The position numbers were made by a program, and so were the translations under genes. A DNA stretch of 64,000 bases from CAVZMI01 sp050011775 (lineage in GTDB: Bacteria > Bacteroidota > Ignavibacteria > UBA10030 > CAVZMI01): contig JBEKIL010000002.1 of the NCBI GenBank assembly GCA_050011775.1, positions 186,001 to 250,000 of the forward strand, written 5' to 3'. The notes beneath the pieces are model-generated. The model did no database searches and was not told the DNA's origin. It saw only the letters and a program-made list of their open reading frames with translations. This document shows, in pieces, positions 8,578 through 15,314 of this stretch (position 1 is its first letter; the number at the start of each line of letters is the position of its first letter).

Positions 8578-9627
8578 ATGGGAAAAGAAGTTCGTTCAAG
8601 ATATCCTCTTCAGCTACTTGAATGGGAACTGACAGGATCGGAGGGAAATGAGATACTCACGACAGCGGAGATCCGGAAGGTGCTGGAGAATATCGCCCAT
8701 TTTACGAAACCGGTAATCGTCTGGACGGGAAAAGACTGCCTCAAACGCACCGATATCTTCGAAATAACTGCACTAGGGGCATCTCATGGATTTGATATGC
8801 ATCTCGATCCTCTGACAAATGATCTTGCATTCACACTGGTCCGTGAGATTGCACATAATGGAATTCGTTCACTCGTTATCAGGCTGGATGGAGCAACTCC
8901 AGATAGGCACGACGAGGTCCACGGTGTCGGAGATTTTGATATGGCTCAGGCGACGATTGAATTTTCCCGCCAGATTAATCTTCCTTTCTCGATTACGACA
9001 ACAATAACGCGGGAAAATGTCCAGGATCTTCCACTCATTCTGGATCTGGTTATCCGGGCAAACGCGTCTGCTTTTCATCCATACATTCTTATCCCGGAAG
9101 ATTGGGAGAATGCAGGACTGTGTCTATCCGAAAAGGAATATGAAGACGCATTAATCTGGTTATCACGGCAGCGGGAACTTGTGCCTTCCTGGTTTGGGTA
9201 TCGACCGACATGTGCGCCTCAATATTATAGAATTCTCAGGCAGCAGGAAAAGTCGGTTCGGCGTTCATTTTCGTTTGATGATCCGGACGAGGAAGACATC
9301 ACAGAACATGGATGCACCGGCGGCCGGTATTATGCCTATATCACAGGGGAAGGGATCGTTCAGACCTGCGGCGAATTAGCTGTTGCAGCGGGTTCCTTAA
9401 AATCGGCGCAATATAATTTTCAGTCCATCTGGGAACAATCGCATCTGTTCCAGATGATGCGGAGTCTGAACCCATATAAAGGTCGCTGCAGACGGTGCGA
9501 GTACCGCAATATCTGCGGCGGGTGCCGTGCCCGTGCGTATATTGCAACAGGAGATTTTTTTGCAGCAGAACCGCTTTGTGCCTATGAGCCGGGGACAGAC
9601 AGTAGGAAATCCTCGGATGCCGCCTGA
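8578..9627 (+). CDS. Radical-SAM/SPASM-fold protein lacking the radical-SAM cysteine motif
   Basis: 349 residues. It aligns by eye along its whole length with AhbD/NirJ/PqqE-like SPASM radical SAM enzymes: LLEWELT (usually LVAWNVT), LTTAEIRKVLENIAHF, VIVWTGKDCLKRTDIFEI (usually LSGGEPLLRPDIFEI), LVIRLDGATPDRHDEVHGV, TITRENVQDLPLILDL, TCAPQYYRIL, then a SPASM tail with HGCTGGRYYAYIT, CRRCEYRNICGGCRARAY and PLCAYEP. The CxxxCxxC segment that should follow LLEWELT is simply absent (it reads GSEGNEILTT) and the SAM-contacting GGEP has become GKDC. The SPASM cysteines are kept. The start has GGAG just upstream (8568-8571) and no alternative frame supplies the motif. It lies between the flavoprotein pair and hpnCDE. 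Function unknown; it may be a non-catalytic iron-sulfur or partner protein. Confidence 0.8.
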   Translation: MGKEVRSRYPLQLLEWELTGSEGNEILTTAEIRKVLENIAHFTKPVIVWTGKDCLKRTDIFEITALGASHGFDMHLDPLTNDLAFTLVREIAHNGIRSLVIRLDGATPDRHDEVHGVGDFDMAQATIEFSRQINLPFSITTTITRENVQDLPLILDLVIRANASAFHPYILIPEDWENAGLCLSEKEYEDALIWLSRQRELVPSWFGYRPTCAPQYYRILRQQEKSVRRSFSFDDPDEEDITEHGCTGGRYYAYITGEGIVQTCGELAVAAGSLKSAQYNFQSIWEQSHLFQMMRSLNPYKGRCRRCEYRNICGGCRARAYIATGDFFAAEPLCAYEPGTDSRKSSDAA

Positions 9628-9692
9628 TATTTTCAACTTGCACAGCTTCAGGTAAAGGGATATTTTTTATTGTGAGATTGAATGAAGACAGT

Positions 9693-9724
9693 TTTCTCCC
9701 CCTTCTTAAGGGGGAGAAAAAGAG
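9693..9724. terminator. Hairpin between the SPASM-like gene and hpnC
   Basis: TTTTCTCCCCC and GGGGGAGAAAA face each other around TTCTTAA. It can terminate weakly in either direction and separates the two operon segments. Confidence 0.5.
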
Positions 9725-9780
9725 AGGGATTATAGAAAGCCCCTGCTTTCAACGTTGATCGGCTATTTAAATCCAAATAA

Positions 9781-10716
9781 ATGGTAATGCAAGAGCATAT
9801 TGACCTACTCATTCCTTCTTCGGAGGAGCGCACGTTCAATCTGAAGGAGGCATATGCATATTGTGAACGGGTGACGAGGCGTCATTATGAAAATTTTCCT
9901 GTCGCATCGTTCCTTCTGCCCGGAGAAAAACGCCGGCATCTCTATAGTATCTATGCATTCGCACGCGGTGCCGATGACTTGGCGGATGAAGGGAACATCC
10001 CTGCCGTTGAGCGGATCGTACACCTTACGCAATGGCAGCAGTTGCTCGATCAATCTTATGCGGGAAAGTCGTCTCATCCTGTATTTGTCGCATTGGGTCA
10101 AACAGTCCGCGAGCTAGATATCCCGAAAGAATATTTTTCAGCATTACTTGCGGCGTTCCGCCAGGATGTGATCAAACAACGGTATGAAACATTCGACGAA
10201 TTGATCGAATATTGTAAAAACTCGGCAAATCCCGTCGGACGGATTGTCCTTCATATATTCGGGTATCGGGACGAGAATTTGTACCGTTATTCTGATTTTA
10301 TATGCACAGGATTACAACTGGCAAATTTCTGGCAGGACCTTGAAATTGATCTTGCAAAGAATCGGATATATATACCACTTGAGGATATGGTTCGTTTTGA
10401 TTATAATGAAGGTGAATTGACTGCTAAAAGGGCGACGCCTGAATTCCGGCGATTAATGCAGCTGCAAATCGAACGGACGCGCGCGCTCTTCAGTGCAGGA
10501 TATCGATTGACACAACTGGTTGGAAAAGACCTTCGAACAGAACTCCGCCTCACCTGGTTTGGCGGGATTAAGATACTTGAAAAGATAGAACAGATGGATT
10601 ATAATGTTTTCGGACGCCGTCCCCGCCTGCACCTATGGGACGTTCCGGGTCTTATAATACATGCACTATCACGACGATCACCATCGATGAAGAGGAGAAC
10701 AGTACATGCCGGCTGA
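9781..10716 (+). CDS. hpnC: Hydroxysqualene synthase HpnC
   Basis: 311 residues, the first of three overlapping squalene genes. HpnC converts presqualene diphosphate to hydroxysqualene. Visible family features: YAFARGADDLADEGN (the first Asp-rich motif DDLADE), CKNSANPVGRIVLHIFGY, and LQLANFWQDLEIDLAKNRIYIP as second Asp motif region. Two close ATGs exist (9781 and 9787); the first is used here. It overlaps hpnD by 11 bases. Together HpnCDE provide the bacterial route from farnesyl diphosphate to squalene. No squalene-hopene cyclase is in the window, so the end product (hopanoid or other) cannot be told. Confidence 0.93.
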   Translation: MVMQEHIDLLIPSSEERTFNLKEAYAYCERVTRRHYENFPVASFLLPGEKRRHLYSIYAFARGADDLADEGNIPAVERIVHLTQWQQLLDQSYAGKSSHPVFVALGQTVRELDIPKEYFSALLAAFRQDVIKQRYETFDELIEYCKNSANPVGRIVLHIFGYRDENLYRYSDFICTGLQLANFWQDLEIDLAKNRIYIPLEDMVRFDYNEGELTAKRATPEFRRLMQLQIERTRALFSAGYRLTQLVGKDLRTELRLTWFGGIKILEKIEQMDYNVFGRRPRLHLWDVPGLIIHALSRRSPSMKRRTVHAG

Positions 10717-11554
10717 TCTCGCGACCGTCATAACGAAACAGAGCAATACCAGTTTCTATTTTTCCTTTTCGCTCCTGCCAAAAACGCAGCGGGAGGCAAT
10801 CAATACCGTGTATGCGTTTTGCCGGTGCACCGATGATATTGTGGATGAAGGAACGGATAAAGAGCAGCAGGCGGCAATCCTCAAGCGCTGGCGGCTCGAG
10901 CTTGAGCGTTCATGGCACGGCTACTCGCAGTATCCTATCCTGAATCAGCTCAGTCAGATGGCGCAAAAATTTAAAATTCCACTCGAGCATTTCTTCGAGC
11001 TGATCAAAGGGATGGAGATGGATCTCGGGCGGAATCGCTACGAGACGTTCGATGAACTCCGTGTCTACTGCTATCGCGTCGCATCGACTGTCGGACTGAT
11101 GTGCACTGAAATATTCGGCTACAAGAATGAAAATTCGAAACTCTATGCTGAAAACCTCGGCATTGCACTGCAGCTGACAAATATCCTTCGCGATATTAAA
11201 GCCGATGCAAAAAAAGGACGTATCTATATTCCCGGAGAGGATCTGCGGCGATTCGGATATACTGAAGAAGACCTCTTTGCCCATCGCTATACGCCGGAAT
11301 TCATGAGCCTGATGGAATTCGAATGTGCGCGTGCGCGCCAGTTTTATACTCTGGCTGATTCCTACTTGTCGGCCGAAGATACGCCTCGGTTTTTTGCCGC
11401 GAAAATCATGGAAACGATCTATCTGCATCTACTCAAGCGCATCGAAAGCTCGCGGTATAACGTCTTCGAAAAGAAAATCTCAATATCACAACTCAGAAAA
11501 TTTGCCGTAGCAATTCGCATCTGGCTGCAGAATAAGCTTACTCCGGCACTATGA
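10706..11554 (+). CDS. hpnD: Presqualene diphosphate synthase HpnD
   Basis: 282 residues, a squalene/phytoene-synthase-family prenyltransferase. It joins two farnesyl diphosphates into presqualene diphosphate. Motifs: SLLPKTQREAINTVYAFCR, CTDDIVDEG (first Asp-rich motif), CYRVASTVGLMCTEIFGY and LQLTNILRDIKADAKKGR (second Asp motif DIKAD). It overlaps hpnC by 11 bases and hpnE by 4 (ATGA), so the three are translationally coupled. The CYRVASTVG motif separates it from HpnC (CKNSANPVG). Confidence 0.93.
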   Translation: MPADLATVITKQSNTSFYFSFSLLPKTQREAINTVYAFCRCTDDIVDEGTDKEQQAAILKRWRLELERSWHGYSQYPILNQLSQMAQKFKIPLEHFFELIKGMEMDLGRNRYETFDELRVYCYRVASTVGLMCTEIFGYKNENSKLYAENLGIALQLTNILRDIKADAKKGRIYIPGEDLRRFGYTEEDLFAHRYTPEFMSLMEFECARARQFYTLADSYLSAEDTPRFFAAKIMETIYLHLLKRIESSRYNVFEKKISISQLRKFAVAIRIWLQNKLTPAL

Positions 11555-12903
11555 AATCCGTGATTATTATCGGAGGTGGGTTAAGCGGACTCGCTGCCGC
11601 CGTCAATCTCTCATTATCCGGATTTTCCGTCACACTGCTCGAACAACGACCTCGCCTCGGCGGAAGAGCTTATTCGTTCATTGATCCGCAGAGCGGCGAT
11701 ACAGTCGATAACGGTCAGCATCTCATGCTGGGTTGCTATCGCAATATGTTTGAATATCTGTCGACGATCGGTGCATTTCATAAACTTGCCATTGAACCGG
11801 GTCTCCATATTCAATTCCGACATCCGGTGAAAGGAATTTTCAACCTTGATTGTCCGCTACTTCCGGCTCCGTTTCATCTCCTTGCCGGCCTCGTGCGTCT
11901 TAGAAGTATTTCAGTCAGGGAACGGATTGGAATTCTCCGCATGATTCCGGATCTCGTTTTCACGGGTGCATGGAGAGACAGGGAGCTCGAGAATCTTACT
12001 GTCGATGAATGGTTGATGCAGCGCGGTCAATCGGAAACGATGAAAAAATATCTCTGGAATCTCATTGTAATCGCGACGCTTAACGACAGTCCGAAAGTGC
12101 TTTCAGCCCGGCTTTTTGTTGAAGTCCTGCGGAAAGCATTTCTTAAAAAGCGCTCTTATTCATCGATTGTTCTCTCGAAAGTCGGATTATCCGAATTGTT
12201 TGTGGATGATGCCGTGCGTTTTCTTCAGAAACATGGTGCAAAAATTCTCACGGGGAAAGAGATCGACTCTCTCAACCTTCACGATTGTAAAATTATTGGA
12301 GTTCGGTCTCATTCGGGTGAAGATTATGATGCGGATTGCGTTGTGTCGACTGTTCCATATTATGCACTCAAGACGATTCTGATGAATTCAAATATCAGAG
12401 AACAAGAACTTGCAGTTGTAAATGCACTAGATCAATTCGCATCTTCACCGATTCTTTCAATTCATCTATGGTTTGATAGAACGGTGATGGAAGAGCGATT
12501 TGTGGGACTTCTCGATTCTCATGTACATTGGGTGTTTAATAAATCTGCAATTCAAGGGAAAGCTATCACAAAGAGTCAATATATATCATTGGTGATCAGC
12601 GGTGCGCAGGATTATATCGAATTGGAGAATGATGTGTTGATTGCTCTTGCGCTTGAAGAGCTGAAAAGTGTTTTTCCCGAAGTAAAGACGTCTGAGCTTA
12701 TCAATGCGAAAGTCATAAAAGAGCGCCGCGCAACATTTTCCGCACGGTGTGGTATCGGACATTACCGTCCTTCCACACGGACGGAGATTCCGAATTTCTT
12801 TCTAGCCGGTGACTGGACAGCCACGGGACTGCCTGCAACGATCGAGGGAGCAATAAAGAGCGGATTTAGCGCGGCGAAAGCGGTGGAGGAGATAAGATGG
12901 TAA
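11551..12903 (+). CDS. hpnE: Hydroxysqualene dehydroxylase HpnE
   Basis: 450 residues, an FAD-dependent amine-oxidase/phytoene-desaturase-fold enzyme that reduces hydroxysqualene to squalene. The N-terminal dinucleotide fold reads VIIIGGGLSGLAAAVNLS with LLEQRPRLGGRAYSF, followed by the family-typical VDNGQHLMLGCY. The C-terminal FAD contact is FFLAGDWTATGLPATIEGAIKSG. It starts inside the hpnD stop codon (ATGA), and closes the operon; the downstream sequence changes to repeats. Confidence 0.93.
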   Translation: MKSVIIIGGGLSGLAAAVNLSLSGFSVTLLEQRPRLGGRAYSFIDPQSGDTVDNGQHLMLGCYRNMFEYLSTIGAFHKLAIEPGLHIQFRHPVKGIFNLDCPLLPAPFHLLAGLVRLRSISVRERIGILRMIPDLVFTGAWRDRELENLTVDEWLMQRGQSETMKKYLWNLIVIATLNDSPKVLSARLFVEVLRKAFLKKRSYSSIVLSKVGLSELFVDDAVRFLQKHGAKILTGKEIDSLNLHDCKIIGVRSHSGEDYDADCVVSTVPYYALKTILMNSNIREQELAVVNALDQFASSPILSIHLWFDRTVMEERFVGLLDSHVHWVFNKSAIQGKAITKSQYISLVISGAQDYIELENDVLIALALEELKSVFPEVKTSELINAKVIKERRATFSARCGIGHYRPSTRTEIPNFFLAGDWTATGLPATIEGAIKSGFSAAKAVEEIRW

Positions 12904-12943
12904 GTTTAAGGTTTAAGGTTTAAAGTTTAAAGTTTAAAGTTTA
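12904..12943. repeat. Heptad tandem repeat (GTTTAAG/GTTTAAA)
   Basis: Five full copies and one partial copy of a 7-base unit: two GTTTAAG then three GTTTAAA and GTTTA. It begins immediately after the hpnE stop codon. Inverse-orientation heptads of the same kind lie at 13766-13789 and 13934-13976. Confidence 0.8.
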
Positions 12944-12993
12944 CCCTGAGCGAGTCCCGATCCCGACGCAGTCGGGAGGGCGAGTCGAAGGGT
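12943..12993. repeat. Small palindromic repeat (REP-like)
   Basis: ACCCTGAGCGAGTC at the left and GCGAGTCGAAGGGT at the right flank an inner hairpin TCCCGAC-GCA-GTCGGGA (12961-12977). The ends ACCCT/AGGGT are inverted repeats. This looks like a dispersed REP-type element, not a gene. Confidence 0.6.
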
Positions 12994-13114
12994 TTAACAG
13001 TTGGAGGGTCTTAAGCTATACTAGCGGTATAAGGGTTTGAAGAACTTTGTATCTGGAAAGGAAACGAGATATATAAAGTATTTGAAATCCGTTTTATTAT
13101 AGGAGGATGTGATT

Positions 13115-13504
13115 ATGGAAAAAATTATGGAGATTTTCGTTGTCGTCGAGAACAGACCCGGTGCGCTGGGAGATCTCCTCGGCTGTCTCGGCAGGGAGAA
13201 AATCAATATTGAGGCAATCGGGCTATTCCAGGATGTGGCAAAAATTTCTGTCTCAGATGTCGATAGGGCGGCGAAAGCGCTGAGACTGAGCAATTACCAG
13301 GTCGAGCTGCGCGAAGTACTTCGGCTTTACCTCGACAACAAACCGGGCTCGTTCGCCATAGTTGCCTCGCGTCTTGGAGCGGCCGGGATCAACATCGATT
13401 ATTGCTACTGCACGGTGGGAAAAGGGCAGAAGAATGCGGCCGTCATCGTCGATGTCAAAGACCTCGACCGCGCAGTGTCGGTCCTTGCGGGAGTAGAAAT
13501 ATAA
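13115..13504 (+). CDS. Tandem ACT-domain protein (amino-acid-binding regulator)
   Basis: Start chosen at ATG 13115: a strong AGGAGG (13101-13106) sits 8 bases upstream, while the in-frame GTG at 13109 is too close to it. The 129-residue product is made of two ACT domains: residues ~3-60 (MEIFVVVENRPGALGDLL, then KINIEAIGLF) and ~68-128 (LYLDNKPGSFAIVASRL, then GINIDYCYC). ACT pairs of this kind bind amino acids or small ligands and regulate enzymes. It has no catalytic domain and no obvious partner; repeats flank it on both sides. Confidence 0.85.
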   Translation: MEKIMEIFVVVENRPGALGDLLGCLGREKINIEAIGLFQDVAKISVSDVDRAAKALRLSNYQVELREVLRLYLDNKPGSFAIVASRLGAAGINIDYCYCTVGKGQKNAAVIVDVKDLDRAVSVLAGVEI

Positions 13505-13629
13505 ACTTGAAGCAAAACAGATCTGTTGCCGGAGCGAGAGTAGAAGATTAGTGAGGTTTCAGGTTTTGATGTTGAAGGTTTAAGATCTTATTTTATGTTG
13601 GATCGCGGACATGGATTGACTTTTCTTTT

Positions 13630-13706
13630 CTCGGTGGCTATTGGGGTAAACACAAAGTACACTGAGTACTATTGAATAGGCTATCGTTGAGGACACAAAG
13701 GAGAGT
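13630..13706. repeat. MITE-like element, partial copy C
   Basis: The GCTATC box followed by GAGGACACAAAGGAGAGT matches the right ends of copies A and B; the left terminal repeat is degraded or missing. Confidence 0.4.
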
Positions 13707-13797
13707 TGAAGAGATCGTAACTCCAATTATGTTTTTTCCTGACAATACTCTTTTGACTTTCCAAGCTTCAAACCTTCAACCTTCAACCTATTTATGC

Positions 13798-13924
13798 CTC
13801 GGGAGGCAGACCTCCCTCGTAACACTCTTTTTATTCTACACGTTCGGAGGGAGCTCTCGCCTCGCTCCCCGTCTCGCCTTCGGCTCGCCGGGGCGGACGC
13901 TCGGCGGAGCGGGCTGCTCCCGAG
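13798..13924. repeat. GC-rich palindromic element flanked by heptad arrays
   Basis: Perfect 8-bp inverted ends CTCGGGAG (13798-13805) and CTCCCGAG (13917-13924) enclose nested CG-rich hairpins. Base composition is clearly richer in GC than the flanking genes. Confidence 0.55.
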
Positions 13925-13933
13925 AAATATAGG

Positions 13934-13976
13934 CTAACCTCCAACCTTAAACCTTAAACCTTAGACCTTCGAACCT
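13934..13976. repeat. Heptad tandem repeat (TAAACCT type)
   Basis: Successive units CTAACCT, CCAACCT, TAAACCT, TAAACCT, TAGACCT, TCGAACCT. It is the inverse-strand equivalent of the array after hpnE and ends at the stop codon of the reverse-strand amrS gene (13976). Confidence 0.75.
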
Positions 13977-15049
13977 CATCCCCACACCCCCGGTGTCGGC
14001 GTTAAGCATTTCGGACAGGCGCCGTTGACAATCCTGTTCTTCATGACATGAAAGCCCGTTCGCTCAATCAAAAGTTCGTTACATACCGGACAATAGGTAT
14101 TTTCAAGCGATCCTACCATCCCGGGAATATTCCCCGCATACACAAACCGGACTCCACACTCCCGGCCGATTTCTGCTGCACGCTGAAGAGTCTTTCTCGG
14201 TGTATAATCGGCGTTTGTCATTTTATAATCCGGATGAAATGCCGTCACGTGCCATGGAATGTCAGGAGAGACTGAAGCGATAAATCCTGCAATCTCTCGC
14301 AGCTCGTTATCGCTGTCGTTGAATCCGGGAACGACAAGCGTCACGATCTCTACCCAGAATCCTTTTTGCTTTAATAGAGAAATCGTGTCAAGCACAACCG
14401 AAAGCCTCCCGCCGAATTGCTGGTAATTTTTTTTCTGAAAGCTTTTAAGATCGACTTTGAAGAACTCAAGATAGGGTTGGAGATATTCGATCACCTCCGG
14501 TGTGCCGTTTCCGTTGGAGACGTACGCCGTGCGGAGTCCCTTGGACCGGGCAAGCTTGAAAATCTCGACAGCCCATTCCGATGTAATAAGCGGTTCGTTG
14601 TATGTGCTGGTGATGATGGGAGAACCACTTCTCAGTGCAAGCTGGACGAGATCTGCTGCAGTAACGATTTCAACCGGCGCCTGCGATTCAGCGTCGCGGA
14701 GCGTCTGTGAGGTGATCCAGTTCTGACAGTAGTCGCAGTGATAGTCGCACCCTAGCATCCCAAAGCTTAGTGCTTTACTGCCGGGAAGAACGTGATAGAA
14801 CGGCTTTTTCTCAATAGGATCGACCTGAATGCCCGATGCATATCCGAATGGAACAAAGAGCTTGCCATCGTGGTTAAACCGGACTTTGCATATGCCGTCT
14901 TTCCCGGGACCGATTTTACATCTATGCCCGCATGCATAGCAGCGTACCCAGTCATCGTGGGTTTTTTCGTAGAGTGTTCCTTCCACGGTATACCGTGAAA
15001 GAATTGAAGCGACAGATTCAAGAGCGCTATGGTTTGAGAAGGACTTCAT
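13976..15049 (-). CDS. amrS: AmmeMemoRadiSam system radical SAM enzyme
   Basis: 357 residues on the reverse strand. Radical SAM motif CDYHCDYCQNW (CxxxCxxC followed by QNW) inside LGCDYHCDYCQNWITSQ, preceded by the family-typical CYACGHRCKIGPGKDGICKVR and PFYHVLPGSKALSFGM. The C-terminal CPVCNELLIERTGF and GACPKC form an extra zinc- or iron-binding site. The family co-occurs with AMMECR1 and Memo proteins; the biochemical reaction is not established from this sequence. A Memo-family gene (amrB-like) is present 9 kb away at 23814; no AMMECR1 domain is in the window. It lies convergent to the ACT gene, just upstream of which it ends in repeats. Confidence 0.9.
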   Translation of the reverse strand: MKSFSNHSALESVASILSRYTVEGTLYEKTHDDWVRCYACGHRCKIGPGKDGICKVRFNHDGKLFVPFGYASGIQVDPIEKKPFYHVLPGSKALSFGMLGCDYHCDYCQNWITSQTLRDAESQAPVEIVTAADLVQLALRSGSPIITSTYNEPLITSEWAVEIFKLARSKGLRTAYVSNGNGTPEVIEYLQPYLEFFKVDLKSFQKKNYQQFGGRLSVVLDTISLLKQKGFWVEIVTLVVPGFNDSDNELREIAGFIASVSPDIPWHVTAFHPDYKMTNADYTPRKTLQRAAEIGRECGVRFVYAGNIPGMVGSLENTYCPVCNELLIERTGFHVMKNRIVNGACPKCLTPTPGVWG

Positions 15050-15093
15050 TACATCGGAATATACGTTGCTTAATTGGAGATGTCAAGCATGAC

Positions 15094-15305
15094 CTCTGTG
15101 TCCTTCGTACCAGTAATTTTTGTATTAGTCCTCCGTGTGCTCTGTGGTTATATTCTTCCCACTGGTAAAAAGATAATACCACATCGGTATAACAAGCTAT
15201 ATATGGTACTGTGCTCCCTTTTTAGGATCAGAATTAATCATAGGAGCACTGACACGGAGGACACAGAGAATTTTTAAATTGCTATCTAGCGCAGAGGACA
15301 CGGAG
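15094..15305. repeat. MITE-like inverted-repeat element, copy B
   Basis: 212 bp between CTCTGTGTCC (15094-15103) and GGACACGGAG (15296-15305), inverted at 9 of 10 bases. Inner motifs CTCTGTGGTTA, GACACGGAGGACACAGAG and GCTATC are shared with copy A at 3550-3716. It fills most of the spacer between amrS and polA. Confidence 0.6.
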
Positions 15306-15314
15306 TTGACACGT

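Larger units (their letters stand above)
13505..13975. other. Repeat-rich spacer of 471 bases without a gene
   Basis: Holds a partial copy of the MITE-like element (13630-13706), heptad repeats of the CTTCAAC type (13766-13789), a 127-bp GC-rich palindromic element with inverted ends CTCGGGAG (13798-13805) and CTCCCGAG (13917-13924), and a second heptad array (13934-13976). An 86-codon open frame through it is judged a product of the repeats. No promoter was recognised. Confidence 0.7.

Noticed and set aside
8578..9627. Annotating this gene as an active radical SAM enzyme
   Set aside because: The cluster-binding CxxxCxxC motif and the GGEP motif are absent and no frameshift or upstream frame restores them.
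13672..13932. 86-codon frame in the repeat-rich spacer
   Set aside because: Built from the MITE-like, heptad and palindromic repeats; no start signal.
12904..13976. A CRISPR array at the heptad repeats
   Set aside because: The units are 7 bases and contiguous, without spacers; no cas genes.
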